A stretch of DNA of 64,000 bases, from assembly GCF_023242315.1 (NCBI RefSeq), contig NZ_JALLIY010000006.1, positions 305,993-369,992 on the forward strand. Reading direction: 5' to 3'. Source of the stretch: Pseudomonas sp. MWU13-2105 (lineage in GTDB: Bacteria > Pseudomonadota > Gammaproteobacteria > Pseudomonadales > Pseudomonadaceae). A model generated the notes under the pieces. It was given only the letters and a program-made list of their open reading frames with translations. It did not search any database and was not told the origin of the DNA. The translations under genes were made by a program, and so were the position numbers. The first letter of the stretch is position 1; every line of letters begins with the position of its first letter. Shown here piece by piece: positions 53,031-61,712 of this stretch.

Positions 53031-53827
53031 AGCCGCTGATACTGTTCACGACCCTGCTGTTCTGCCCCACCCTTTACGCCGCGCAACTGGAACTGCCCCA
53101 GGGCAGTGGCAGCCGGACCTGGCAAACCGAGGAACTGCTGGGCCGGGCCCAGGACCTCAGCGTCAAGGATGATGTCTCCTACAAGCGCGACATGACCTAT
53201 CGCGCGGTGCCGATGGCGCTGCTGCTGGAAGGCATCAAGGCCGACGATCACCTGCAGGCGGTGGCGCTGGATGGTTTTGCCGCCGAGATGGCCGCCGCCC
53301 CGCTGTTGAATCGCAAAGGCGCCCAGGCCTGGCTGGCGATCGAGGATCCGGCCAAGCCCTGGCCGCCACTGGCTGAAGGCAAACCCAGTGCCGGCCCCTT
53401 TTACCTGGTCTGGACAGACCCACAGGCGGGCCATATCAGCCCCGAACAATGGCCCTATCAGATGGCGAGCATCAAGCGCCTGGCGCCTGTGGCCGAACGC
53501 TTCCCGGCCCTGCGCCCGGACCCGAAGCTGGCGACCAACGATCCAGTGAACAAGGGCTTCGCGCTGTTTCAGAAAAACTGCCTGGCCTGCCATCGGCTCA
53601 ACGGCGCCGGCGATGCCCAGGTCGGGCCGGACCTGAACCTGCCCTACAACCCCACCGAATACTTCGCCGTCGGCTATCTCAAGCGTTATATCCGTGACCC
53701 GCAGAGCCTGCGGCACTGGCCGCAGGCGAAGATGCCGGCGTTCGCCCCGGCGGTGCTGCCGGATGGCGAACTGGATCAGTTGCTGGCGTACTTGAAGCAC
53801 ATGGCCAAACGTAAACAGCCGATCTAG
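53027..53827 (+). CDS. Secreted c-type cytochrome with one heme site
   Basis: 266 residues with a signal peptide (1-18, cleavage after LYA). An N-terminal oxidoreductase-like region (about 25-145) resembles the molybdopterin-associated half of sulfite-dehydrogenase partner proteins. The C-terminal cytochrome domain has CLACH (C185, C188, H189) and a likely axial Met in KMPAF (about 234). It is therefore periplasmic and carries electrons. The ATG overlaps the preceding frame by ATGA. The final gap to the convergent transglutaminase gene is 4 bp. The electron donor is unknown. Confidence 0.85.
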   Translation: MKPLILFTTLLFCPTLYAAQLELPQGSGSRTWQTEELLGRAQDLSVKDDVSYKRDMTYRAVPMALLLEGIKADDHLQAVALDGFAAEMAAAPLLNRKGAQAWLAIEDPAKPWPPLAEGKPSAGPFYLVWTDPQAGHISPEQWPYQMASIKRLAPVAERFPALRPDPKLATNDPVNKGFALFQKNCLACHRLNGAGDAQVGPDLNLPYNPTEYFAVGYLKRYIRDPQSLRHWPQAKMPAFAPAVLPDGELDQLLAYLKHMAKRKQPI

Positions 53828-53831
53828 GACC

Positions 53832-54635
53832 TTACTGCTGCTGCACCGACAGGATCGGCGTCGGCGATACCAGCACCTTGGCGTGCATCTGCTCACAGCC
53901 GCCGCCCCGGCGCATCCCGCGCACCGGGCAGGCGTCGAGGTAATCCAGGCCCACGGCCAGCTTCAGATGGCGCTCCGGCCGGGACAACTGGTTGGTCACA
54001 TCGAAACTGTACCAGGCGTCGTCCAGCCAGGCTTCGGCCCAGGCATGGCTGGCCAGGTGCTCGCTGTTCTCGCTGTACAGATACCCCGACACATAACGCG
54101 CCGGAATCCCCAGGCTGCGCGCGCAGGCCAGGAACGCATGGGTATGGTCCTGGCACACCCCGGCCCGCCGGGCAAAGGCCTGGGCGGCGCTGGTGTCGAC
54201 CTCGGTGGCACCCGGCGTGTAGGCCATGTGCTGGTTCAGCGCGTGCATCAGGTCGATCAACGCGCTGCGGTCCCGGCGCTTGCGACATTGCTTGTCGGCG
54301 AAACCACGCAGGGCATCGTCCGGCTCGGTCAGGCGGGTCATGCGCAGGAACGGCAAGGCCGACTGGCTCTCGTGCTCGGCCTCGCGCTGCTCGTCGATAT
54401 CCACCTGGCCGCGGGCGCCGATGATAATGGCTTCGTGGGGCTCGTCGAGGGTCAGCACATGAAGGATATTGCCGAACGGGTCGAGCTGCGCACGCACCGG
54501 ACGCGGCAGGGTCAGTTGCCAACTGAGTACGTGTTGGCGCTCACTGTCGTGAGGGGTCAGACGCAAATACTGGATGCTCGCCCGCACCTGATCCTCATAG
54601 TGATAGGTGGTCTCGTGGCTAATGGAAAGTCTCAT
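53832..54635 (-). CDS. Transglutaminase-like (bacterial N-terminal type) protein
   Basis: This 267-residue protein has the bacterial transglutaminase-like N-terminal beta domain (about 1-85, RLSISHETTYHYEDQVRASIQYLRLTP) and the papain-like core: Cys in RAGVCQDHTHAF (near 163), His in SEHLASHAWAEAW and Asp in WYSFDVTN. No signal peptide is seen. It is the last gene of a three-gene unit with the alpha-E and circularly permuted ATP-grasp genes (4 bp overlap upstream). The set is common in bacteria and thought to make or edit an unknown peptide-like product. Confidence 0.92.
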   Translation of the reverse strand: MRLSISHETTYHYEDQVRASIQYLRLTPHDSERQHVLSWQLTLPRPVRAQLDPFGNILHVLTLDEPHEAIIIGARGQVDIDEQREAEHESQSALPFLRMTRLTEPDDALRGFADKQCRKRRDRSALIDLMHALNQHMAYTPGATEVDTSAAQAFARRAGVCQDHTHAFLACARSLGIPARYVSGYLYSENSEHLASHAWAEAWLDDAWYSFDVTNQLSRPERHLKLAVGLDYLDACPVRGMRRGGGCEQMHAKVLVSPTPILSVQQQ

Positions 54636-55582
54636 GCAGCCTCCAGGTAGGAACTGTGTATGGCGTTGCCCAGTTCGGCAACCAGGGGAATGAACTCGAT
54701 CAGCCAGGTGTGCAGGCCTTCGTCGAGGATCTCATCGATACCGGTGTAGCGCAGCCGCGCATCCATCTCGGCGGCCAGGCGCTGGGCCGGCCGGCCGTTG
54801 ATACCCGGCAGGCTGGCGAGGATCTGGTCGATTTCTTCGGTGCAGGCGCGCAATGAGCGCGGCACATCGGCACGCAACAACAGCAGTTCGGCGACCTGCC
54901 GTGCGCCCGGGGCATCACGGTAGATCTCGGTGTAGGCCTCGAACGACGACAAGGCCCGCAGCAACGCACTCCACTGGTAATAAGCGTGGGCCGTGCCGTC
55001 GCTCACTGCGTCGGCCTGGTCGCCGGCCATGTCGTAGCGCGCATCCAGCAGGCGCAGGGTGTTGTCGGCCCGTTCGATAAAGGTGCCCAGGCGAATGAAG
55101 CGAAAGGCATCGTTACGCATGATGGTGCCGTAGGACGCCCCGCGGAACAGGTGGGAACGCTCCTTGATCCACTCGCAGAAACGGCTCATGCCATAGCGCC
55201 CCAAACCCTGGTCGGCAATGCCGCGAATCTCCAGCCAGGTGGCGTTGATGTTTTCCCACATATCCGCGGTAATCCGCCCACGCACCGCGTGGGCACTGGC
55301 CCGCGCCGCCCGCAGGCAGCTGAAGATGCTCGCCGGGTTGGCCGCGTCCAGGGCGAAGAAGTGCAGCAGTCGGTCGGCGTGCAGCTCGCCATGACGCTCC
55401 AGGTAATCGTCCAGGGTGCCGGTGATCAGCAATGGCATGGCCATTTCATGCAGGCCGTCGCCGCGACCGTCCTGCGGCATCAACGACAACGAATAACTCA
55501 CGTCGAGCATCCGCGCGAGGTTTTCCACGCGCTCCAGATAACGCGACATCCAATACAAATCCGAGGCAGTTCTACTTAGCAT
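54632..55582 (-). CDS. Alpha-E domain (DUF403) protein
   Basis: 316 residues, all-helical, opening with MLSRTASDLYWMSRYLERVENLARMLDVS, the alpha-E signature, and RGRITADMWENINATWLEIR and FIRLGTFIERADNTLRLLDAR in the body. There is no signal peptide. It overlaps the transglutaminase gene by 4 bp (ATGA-type) and lies 11 bp after the ATP-grasp gene. Members of this family always travel with these two partners; the biochemical role is unknown. Confidence 0.93.
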   Translation of the reverse strand: MLSRTASDLYWMSRYLERVENLARMLDVSYSLSLMPQDGRGDGLHEMAMPLLITGTLDDYLERHGELHADRLLHFFALDAANPASIFSCLRAARASAHAVRGRITADMWENINATWLEIRGIADQGLGRYGMSRFCEWIKERSHLFRGASYGTIMRNDAFRFIRLGTFIERADNTLRLLDARYDMAGDQADAVSDGTAHAYYQWSALLRALSSFEAYTEIYRDAPGARQVAELLLLRADVPRSLRACTEEIDQILASLPGINGRPAQRLAAEMDARLRYTGIDEILDEGLHTWLIEFIPLVAELGNAIHSSYLEAA

Positions 55583-55593
55583 GTCAGGCTTCC

Positions 55594-57003
55594 TTAATCC
55601 TCGACCACCCAGGTGTCCTTGGTGCCGCCGCCCTGGGACGAGTTCACCACCAGGGAGCCTTCGCGCAGTGCGACACGGGTCAGCCCGCCCGGCACGACGC
55701 GGGTCTCACGACCGGAGAGGACAAATGGACGCAGATCGATATGGCGCGGGGCAATGCCGCTCTCGACAAAGGTCGGGCAGGTCGACAAGGACAACGTCGG
55801 CTGGGCGATATAGGCATGCGGCTTGGCCTTGAGCCGAGCGCGGAAATTCTCGATTTCCGCCGCGCTCGCCGCCGGTCCCACCAGCATGCCGTAGCCACCC
55901 GAGCCCTGGGTTTCCTTGACCACCAATTCCGGTAGATGCGCCAGCACGTGGGAGAGTTCCTCGGGCTTGCGACATTGCCAGGTCGGCACGTTCTGCAGAA
56001 TCGGCTCTTCGTCGAGGTAAAAACGGATCATGTCGGTGACGAATGGGTACACCGACTTGTCGTCCGCCACCCCGGTGCCGATGGCATTGGCCAGTACCAC
56101 ATTGCCGGACCGGTAGGACGACAACAGGCCGGGCACGCCGAGCATCGAGTCGGGGTTGAAGGCCAGCGGATCGAGGAACGCATCGTCGAGGCGACGATAG
56201 ATCACATCCACCTGTTTCGGGCCGTCGGTGGTACGCATGAAAACCTTGTCGTCACGCACGAACAGGTCCGCGCCCTCCACCAGTTCCACGCCCATTTCCC
56301 GGGCCAGGAACGCGTGCTCGAAGAACGCACTGTTGAAGCGGCCGGGCGTCAGTACCACCACGCTCGGGTTGTCCAGCGGACTGGAGCTTTTCAGCGTGTC
56401 GAGCAGCAGGTTGGGGTAATGGTCGATGGGCGCGATGCGCTGGGCGGCGAACAGTTCGGGGAACAGGCGCATCATCATCTTGCGGTCTTCGAGCATGTAG
56501 CTCACACCGCTGGGAGTCCGCAGGTTGTCTTCCAGGACGTAGTAGGTGCCGTCGCCATCACGGACCAGGTCGACCCCGGAAATGTGCGAGTAGATATCGC
56601 GGTGCAGGTTCAGGCCCTGCATGGCCAGTTGGTACTGCTCGTTGGCCAGGACCTGTTCGGCGGGGATGATCCCGGCCTTGATGATGCGTTGTTCGTGGTA
56701 GAGGTCGGCGAGAAACATGTTCAACGCCTTGACCCGCTGGATGCAGCCGCGCTCCACGACGCGCCATTCACTGGCGGGAATACTGCGGGGAATGGTGTCG
56801 AATGGAATCAGGCGTTCGGTACCCTGTTCGTCGCCATAAAGGGTGAAGGTAATCCCGGCGCGATGAAACAGCAGATCGGCCTCACGTCGCCGTTGTGCCA
56901 ATAACTCCTCGGGAGTATCGGCCAGCCAACGAGCAAACTCCCGGTAATGCGGGCGGACCTGGCCGCCGGCATCGTACATCTCGTCAAAATAGGTGCGGAT
57001 CAT
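55594..57003 (-). CDS. Circularly permuted type-2 ATP-grasp protein (DUF404/DUF407)
   Basis: This 469-residue protein has the permuted ATP-grasp fold: the segment DGDGTYYVLEDNLRTPSGVSYMLEDR and the late metal/ATP motif VVKETQGSGGYGMLVGP. Such enzymes join a carboxylate to an amine with ATP. It leads the three-gene unit with the alpha-E and transglutaminase genes. The linked set has been predicted to make a small peptide or modified amino acid; no product is known. Confidence 0.93.
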   Translation of the reverse strand: MIRTYFDEMYDAGGQVRPHYREFARWLADTPEELLAQRRREADLLFHRAGITFTLYGDEQGTERLIPFDTIPRSIPASEWRVVERGCIQRVKALNMFLADLYHEQRIIKAGIIPAEQVLANEQYQLAMQGLNLHRDIYSHISGVDLVRDGDGTYYVLEDNLRTPSGVSYMLEDRKMMMRLFPELFAAQRIAPIDHYPNLLLDTLKSSSPLDNPSVVVLTPGRFNSAFFEHAFLAREMGVELVEGADLFVRDDKVFMRTTDGPKQVDVIYRRLDDAFLDPLAFNPDSMLGVPGLLSSYRSGNVVLANAIGTGVADDKSVYPFVTDMIRFYLDEEPILQNVPTWQCRKPEELSHVLAHLPELVVKETQGSGGYGMLVGPAASAAEIENFRARLKAKPHAYIAQPTLSLSTCPTFVESGIAPRHIDLRPFVLSGRETRVVPGGLTRVALREGSLVVNSSQGGGTKDTWVVED

Positions 57004-57234
57004 GCCGTGCTCCTTGTCACCCGGTCACAAGGGCCTTCGCAAGGCCCGTGCCATCGGCATAAACGCTTTAATATCAACAGATTGGATAATCATCCAAGCT
57101 GCGCCGCACCATCACTGTGCAGTAAATGCCCCAATGCGATCAGCCGCGCCTCATTGCGAAGCAGGCTTGGCCTATCACCAGCATAGCCAGAGTTTGATCG
57201 CCTGCCCGGGCGGTCCTTTTTTGTGCGTGTGAAC

Positions 57235-57259
57235 AAAAACGGCCGACCCTGGGGTCAGC
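57235..57259 (-). terminator. Rho-independent terminator of the RraB-family gene
   Basis: On the minus strand GGCTGACCC pairs with GGGTCGGCC (one U-G pair) over a two-base loop and is followed by five T. It ends about 24 bp after the RraB-family stop codon. Confidence 0.75.
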
Positions 57260-57282
57260 CGCTGCTGGTGGAAAGAAGTCTC

Positions 57283-57621
57283 TCAATTGAGCGCCCGGAC
57301 CGGGTGCTTGACGCCCCAACCTTCGATGGTGCCGCCCAGGGGCTCGACCACCGCCCCGAAGTTCTGTTCGAAGTCGCCGATACCGCCATAGGTGGCGTAC
57401 ATCACCTTGCTCAGCTCCAGGTACCAGGCCCCGTCGTCGCGGACACTGACCTGGGCATTCAAGGATTCACCGCGAAATTTGCCTGCCGCCCTGCGCGCCC
57501 GCTCCTCGTCCGGGAAAACGGCATAGAACTCGATGGGATGGATGCGTGCGAAATCGAAACCGCCTTCTTTCATGCGGCGCAGCACGTTGCTGCTGATGTC
57601 TTCTTGATAGGCTGTGCTCAT
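57283..57621 (-). CDS. RraB-family (RNase E inhibitor-like) protein
   Basis: This 112-residue acidic protein matches the RraB fold: SNVLRRMKEGGFDFARIHPIEFYAVFPDEERARRAAGKFR early, then WYLELSKVMYATYGGI and FEQNFGAVVEPLGGTIEGWGV (described in segments). RraB binds the C-terminal scaffold of RNase E in E. coli and tunes mRNA decay; Pseudomonas homologs are mostly untested. AGGAGGA lies just before the ATG. A terminator follows. Confidence 0.8.
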   Translation of the reverse strand: MSTAYQEDISSNVLRRMKEGGFDFARIHPIEFYAVFPDEERARRAAGKFRGESLNAQVSVRDDGAWYLELSKVMYATYGGIGDFEQNFGAVVEPLGGTIEGWGVKHPVRALN

Positions 57622-57820
57622 GAAACGTCCTCCTCAGCAAGCGTTGGATAGACTTTCCGTACTCCCGAACCAGACACCGAACGGCACTGGCGATACGACA
57701 ACCGGGAAACAAGCATGTAGCTGACAAGACCAGACCTATAGCGAATCATTCGCTGATCTCCCTTGCAGAGTAGCGCGATGACATCGCCTCTGCCAGAGGC
57801 AGTGCAGAGGAAAAACGCGG

Positions 57821-58057
57821 TCAGGGTAAAGGCGTGATACTGAGGATCTGGATGCTGTTCTGATCCTTCAGGCTCTTGACCGTCGGCTCCGGGGTACGGC
57901 CCTCCAGGTCATTGAGGTCCAGCGTGGCGGGAACCGGCAACAGCTTGGCACGAATCAACCGCGCGGCCTGCTCCAGGTCCGGCTCGTCGGCACATTCGAA
58001 GTGCTCCGTGTCCTGCACGCCATGATCGTCGACGAAGGTAACTGCCCACTTGCTCAT
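57821..58057 (-). CDS. Small conserved hypothetical protein
   Basis: 78 residues from the ATG at 58057 with a strong AGGAGG; the frame runs open upstream but lacks another site. The protein has a short beta-rich start (SKWAVTFVDDHGVQDTEHFECADE), then a helix (PDLEQAARLIRAKLL) and an end rich in Leu/Ile. No signal peptide, no known family. It is cytoplasmic. Confidence 0.65.
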   Translation of the reverse strand: MSKWAVTFVDDHGVQDTEHFECADEPDLEQAARLIRAKLLPVPATLDLNDLEGRTPEPTVKSLKDQNSIQILSITPLP

Positions 58058-58173
58058 CGGTGCCTCCTCGGTAAAGCCCAGGAAGGGGCTTACAGTATCT
58101 GGACTGTAGAGCATGGGTGATCGTTCAACCGGATGTGAAAGGCATTGCCCCTGGAGAACGCCCAATAACCTGA

Positions 58174-58248
58174 TGTGGGAGCGGTGCTTGCCCGCGAGGC
58201 TTTTTGCGACCTCAAGGGCCTCTTCGCGGATAAATCCGGCTCCCACAA
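58174..58248. repeat. REP-type inverted repeat pair
   Basis: TGTGGGAGCGGTGCTTGCCCGCGAGG and, inverted, a TTCGCGGATAAATCCGGCTCCCACA unit around a short CTCAAGGGCC loop. Same family as the unit at 17344, and it lies in the noncoding gap upstream of the START-domain gene's stop. Confidence 0.8.
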
Positions 58249-58276
58249 TGTCTGACAAGCCGAGTAGATCAGCCCC

Positions 58277-58882
58277 TCACTTCTCGGCGCGCTCCTTCAA
58301 GGCCTTGAGGGTATTGAACGGTGCATCGACCACAAACTTGTTGGCCAACCACGAAGGCACGCTGCCACCTGGCTCGGTATGCACCTGGTAAGTCACTTCG
58401 GTCATGCCGCCATCCTTGGGCACCAGCTTCCAGAAGCCGTCCACCTGGGCGACACGGACATAACCGTTCTCTTCCGGCAGATAGGTCGGCACTTCCTTGA
58501 GCGCACGGGTCAGGCTGCCGTCAGCGGCCTTGGTGGTGGTGATCTGCAGGATGGAATCGCGATCGGTAACCGGGAACGGTGCCTTGAACTGGGTGTAGGT
58601 CCAGCTCAGGTCCCCCTCTTTCTTCAACAGCTTCTGCGACTTGCACTCGTGAATCCAGGCACAGGCGCCGACCACGTCTTCCTGCAACGCCTGGATCTTC
58701 GCCACCGGCGCCTTGATCAGGGTCACACCACGGTAGGCCTTGTACTTGGAGTTGGACACCTCACTCAGGGAGACCTTGATACCGTCCTGGTCCTTGGCCG
58801 TTTCCCAGGTCTCCGCGTAGGCGGTACCGCTCAACAGGACAGTCAAACCACAAACTACAGCCATTCGATGCAGCGAACTCAT
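58277..58882 (-). CDS. Secreted START-domain (lipid-binding-like) protein
   Basis: 201 residues with a signal peptide (1-22, cleavage in AYA-E). The mature protein has the START/SRPBCC pattern: ETWETAKDQDGIKVSLSEV, YKAYRGVTLIKAPVAKIQAL, PFPVTDRDSILQITTT and VTYQVHTEPGGSVPSWLAN, the last typical of bacterial START proteins. A hydrophobic-ligand role in the periplasm is inferred. AAGGA lies before the ATG at 58882. The YkgJ-type gene lies 43 bp upstream. Confidence 0.85.
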   Translation of the reverse strand: MSSLHRMAVVCGLTVLLSGTAYAETWETAKDQDGIKVSLSEVSNSKYKAYRGVTLIKAPVAKIQALQEDVVGACAWIHECKSQKLLKKEGDLSWTYTQFKAPFPVTDRDSILQITTTKAADGSLTRALKEVPTYLPEENGYVRVAQVDGFWKLVPKDGGMTEVTYQVHTEPGGSVPSWLANKFVVDAPFNTLKALKERAEK

Positions 58883-58925
58883 TGTTTTATTCCTTATTGT
58901 TGAAGTTCCGTTCATTGAACACACC

Positions 58926-59180
58926 TCACGCCGCTGTCATTTGCTCCCACCAGCCGATCAGGCGGATCGCCTCTTCGCGGCTGCTGCCGCAAACCTCGGG
59001 ATCAGCCTGGAAAGCCCCGCACACCGCGGGCCGCTCGGGTTTGCCAAACAGATCGCACAATCCTTCGACCGAGAGTTGCACGCAACGTTCTCCCGCCGGC
59101 TTGCCGTTGGGCATGCCTGGAATCGGCGTACTGATGGAAGGGGCGATGCAACAAGCGCCACAGCCCTCACGGCACTTCAT
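58926..59180 (-). CDS. YkgJ-family cysteine cluster protein
   Basis: 84 residues. CREGCGACC near the start, CVQLSVEGLCDLFGKPERPAVCGAF in the middle and a late Cys-Gly fit the CxxCxxCC zinc- or iron-cluster family (YkgJ/UPF0153). There is no signal peptide. The metal and function are unknown. Next genes are the START-domain protein (downstream) and a small basic secreted protein (upstream). Confidence 0.88.
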   Translation of the reverse strand: MKCREGCGACCIAPSISTPIPGMPNGKPAGERCVQLSVEGLCDLFGKPERPAVCGAFQADPEVCGSSREEAIRLIGWWEQMTAA

Positions 59181-59328
59181 GACGACAAGCTCCTGATAGG
59201 GGAAAAGGTGTGTGGAGGACAGAGTAACCGCTAAAACGGCTGTTTAAAATTGGTCGCACAATTGTTTTTCACGGATCAGGCCCATGACCGCCCAGTCACC
59301 GACGAAACGTCGTGCCGGGCAGGCCGTT

Positions 59329-59847
59329 TTACTGTTTGAATTCAAAATCCAGGGCCGCGCCGTCGACTTCCTTGCGCCCCTCGTTACGCAACTGTAGATC
59401 CATTTCATTCTTGAGCAAGCGCCCGTTGAGCTGGAAAGGTGTCTGTTCAGGGGCTTTTTCGAACAGTTGCGGCAACAGCGGCCGACTTTTCGACAAGGGT
59501 ACCGTGCCTGGCGGCTCAAGGCGCTTGACCATGTCCTGGGGCAGGCTCAGATCCAGCTGGGGCAGTGGCAGCCTGGTGTTCAGCGCGTCACTGGCCGGCA
59601 CGGCCTTGGCGGCCATCGGCGCACGCTGCCTGGCCTTGCCCGGCGACGCCTTCTGGGCAGTTGTCCGTTTACTCGGCGGGTGTTTTTTCTTCACCAGCTT
59701 GACGCTGCTGGCCGGGCTCCCGAGCGGCTTTTTCGCCGTCGTCGCGGCTACGTTTGTGTCCTGGGCCCGCGCCGTCACAGCAACTCCCGAGGCCACGCCT
59801 GTCAGCACGAAAATCAACAGCAAACGAATGGAAAGAGTCGCTTTCAT
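59329..59847 (-). CDS. Secreted basic hypothetical protein
   Basis: 172 residues from the ATG at 59847. A signal peptide (about 1-29, cleavage near ARA-Q) is followed by a Lys/Ala/Pro-rich, probably unfolded tract (30-90: KLVKKKHPPSKRTTAQKASP) and a compact end with LPQLDLSLPQDM and QFQLNGRLLKNEMDL-like residues. It ends GAALDFEFKQ. Likely periplasmic; no family recognised. Confidence 0.75.
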   Translation of the reverse strand: MKATLSIRLLLIFVLTGVASGVAVTARAQDTNVAATTAKKPLGSPASSVKLVKKKHPPSKRTTAQKASPGKARQRAPMAAKAVPASDALNTRLPLPQLDLSLPQDMVKRLEPPGTVPLSKSRPLLPQLFEKAPEQTPFQLNGRLLKNEMDLQLRNEGRKEVDGAALDFEFKQ

Positions 59848-59950
59848 AGGCTCTACGGCACGGACCACGGGGGGGGCATATGCTCGCCTGTTGAGCGTCT
59901 CCTGACAAGCGGGCGATCATCCAGGACCGCCCAGGCTTGTCCCCGGCCCG

Positions 59951-61393
59951 TCACAGAAGCCCGGCCGCCGTTTCCTGGCACAGCTGGCTGGCCAGCATGC
60001 CGAGGGTCATCAACGCCCGCTCGGCCTCGCGATTCCAGGGGATTCCGCAGTTGAGCCGGATACAGTGATTGAACTGTTCGGTGTTACTGAAGATCAGCCC
60101 CGGGGCAATACTGATGCCCTGCTGCAGTGCCCGCACGTGCAACTCCTGGGTGTTGACCCGCCCCGGCAGGCTGACCCACAGGATGAAACCGCCGGTAGGT
60201 CGGGTCATCTGCGTCCCTTCCGGAAAGAACTGCTGCACCGCCAGCTGGAAGGCGCTGAGGTTCTTGCGGTACTCCTGGCGGATATAGCGCAGGTGCCGGT
60301 CGTAGCCACCGTTTTCCAGGTAGGCCGCCACCGCCATCTGCGTCACGCTGCACGCCGAGTGGGTGCTGAAGGTCTGCAAGCGCTGGATTTCCTGCTGGAA
60401 CTTGCCGGCGATCATCCAGCCGATGCGCACGCCGGGCGAGAGGGTCTTGGAAAAGCTCGAACAGTAGATCACCCGGTCCAGGCGGTCATAGGCCTTGAGG
60501 GCCTTGGTCCGGCCGACCTCGAACATCAGCTCGCCGTAGATATCGTCTTCGACGATCTGGATATCGAAGTCCGAGGCCAGGCGCAGCAACTGCTTCTGCC
60601 GTTCTTCCGGCATGGTCCCGCCCAGCGGGTTGCTCAGGCGCGTGGTCAGCACCAGGGCCTTGATCGACCATTGGTTGGCCGCCAGTTGCAGGGCTTCCAG
60701 GCTCATCCCGGTGGACGGGTCGCTGGGAATCTCGATGACTTTCAGGCCCAGCAGGTCGGCCAGTTGCAACAAGCCGTAGTAGGTCGGCGACTCGGCGGCG
60801 ATCAGGTCGCCCGGCCGGGTCAGCACCCGCAGCGACATTTGCAGGGCATCCACGCAACCGTGGGTGATCACCACTTCCGAGGGGTCGATCACCACCCCGG
60901 CGTCGCGCATGCGGATCGCCACCTGGCGACGCAACGGCTCGAAACCGGGACTGAACATGTAGCTGAAGGCCCGCGGGCTGTGGAAGCGCGTGACCTTGGC
61001 CAATTGCTGGTGCAACGCCCGCACCGGCAGGTAATCCACCGACGGCACCGCCGCGCCGAAGGGAAACACACCTTCACGGCGGGACTCGACCAACACCTGC
61101 TGGATAATGCTGCTGCGGGTCACCAGACCCGGTCGTTCGACCCGGGCGATGTCCGGCGTGGGCGCGGTCAGGGCCGGGGTCTGGTGCACGTAGTAGCCCG
61201 ATTGCGGACGCGCACGGATCAGCCCCTGGTCTTCCAGGTTGGCATAGGCCTGCAGCACCGTGGCGTGGCTGACATTGAGCTGCGAGCTCATCTTGCGCAC
61301 CGAGGGCACGCGCTCGCCCGGCTGATAGACCCCCCGCCGGATATCCTCGGCGAGCTGCTGAGCAATACGTTGGTAGAGCAATAGATTGGTCAT
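59951..61393 (-). CDS. MocR/PdxR-type GntR-aminotransferase regulator
   Basis: 480 residues: an N-terminal GntR winged helix (about 1-75, LAEDIRRGVYQPGERVPSVRKMSSQLNVSHATVLQAYANLE) and a fold-type I aminotransferase domain from about 115. The PLP lysine is in SSFSKTLSPGVRIGW (K316), and the conserved ATP/ring-binding Asn/Asp are in TTRLSNPLGG and IVEDDIYGEL. The longer frame upstream is not the real start. A dyad at 61464-61502 upstream of the start is the likely operator. The controlled gene is not evident; no divergent gene is adjacent. Confidence 0.9.
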   Translation of the reverse strand: MTNLLLYQRIAQQLAEDIRRGVYQPGERVPSVRKMSSQLNVSHATVLQAYANLEDQGLIRARPQSGYYVHQTPALTAPTPDIARVERPGLVTRSSIIQQVLVESRREGVFPFGAAVPSVDYLPVRALHQQLAKVTRFHSPRAFSYMFSPGFEPLRRQVAIRMRDAGVVIDPSEVVITHGCVDALQMSLRVLTRPGDLIAAESPTYYGLLQLADLLGLKVIEIPSDPSTGMSLEALQLAANQWSIKALVLTTRLSNPLGGTMPEERQKQLLRLASDFDIQIVEDDIYGELMFEVGRTKALKAYDRLDRVIYCSSFSKTLSPGVRIGWMIAGKFQQEIQRLQTFSTHSACSVTQMAVAAYLENGGYDRHLRYIRQEYRKNLSAFQLAVQQFFPEGTQMTRPTGGFILWVSLPGRVNTQELHVRALQQGISIAPGLIFSNTEQFNHCIRLNCGIPWNREAERALMTLGMLASQLCQETAAGLL

Positions 61394-61463
61394 GAAGCGG
61401 CACTCGGTTTCGACGGCATTTTTATTCTTGGAGGCAACAATACCGGAACAGTTCAAAAGTGTA

Positions 61464-61502
61464 CTGGCACAGTTTCTACAATAGTCGACAATACAGTGCC
61501 AG
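61464..61502. promoter_or_regulatory. Candidate MocR operator
   Basis: CTGGCAC (61464-61470) and GTGCCAG (61496-61502) form an inverted repeat with a 25-bp spacer, about 71-109 bp upstream of the MocR start. The spacing is of the long-span kind used by MocR/PdxR dimers. Confidence 0.4.
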
Positions 61503-61560
61503 GAGAAGTAAAACTGTATGGGCGCGTACGATCTCCCCAACACCGCATCTCCTGTAACAG

Positions 61561-61617
61561 CCCGGCTTGTCGGCGATGGCGCGCAAGACTCAGGGGCCCC
61601 ATCGCCGGCAAGCCGGG
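61561..61617. repeat. REP-type inverted repeat
   Basis: CCCGGCTTGTCGGCGATGG and, inverted, CCATCGCCGGCAAGCCGGG face each other over about 19 bp. This is a second REP type in the window, different from the GTGGGAGC type. Confidence 0.7.
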
Positions 61618-61659
61618 TTCCTAGCGGGTTGCTGGTGTTTTCGAGGATGTAGAGGCCAT

Positions 61660-61694
61660 AAAAAACCCGGCGCCTTTGAAGGTGCCGGGTTTTT
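61660..61694 (-). terminator. Rho-independent terminator of the OmpA/DUF4398 operon
   Basis: CCCGGCGCC and GGTGCCGGG (one mismatch of the wobble type) form a stem around TTTGAA, flanked by six A and five T. It lies 19 bp beyond the OmpA-type stop on the minus strand and can work in both directions. Confidence 0.88.
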
Positions 61695-61712
61695 GCTAGA
61701 GACCGACCGCCG

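Larger units (their letters stand above)
61394..61712. other. Intergenic stretch, 319 bp, between the MocR and OmpA-type genes
   Basis: Holds the MocR operator candidate, a REP pair and the OmpA-operon terminator. A plus-strand frame of 44 codons from 61518 has no adequate ribosome site (AGGAG is 12 nt away) and no recognisable sequence, so I left it out. Confidence 0.6.

Noticed and set aside
60065..61384. 439-codon open frame on the plus strand
   Set aside because: Antisense of the MocR-type gene, with no family resemblance.
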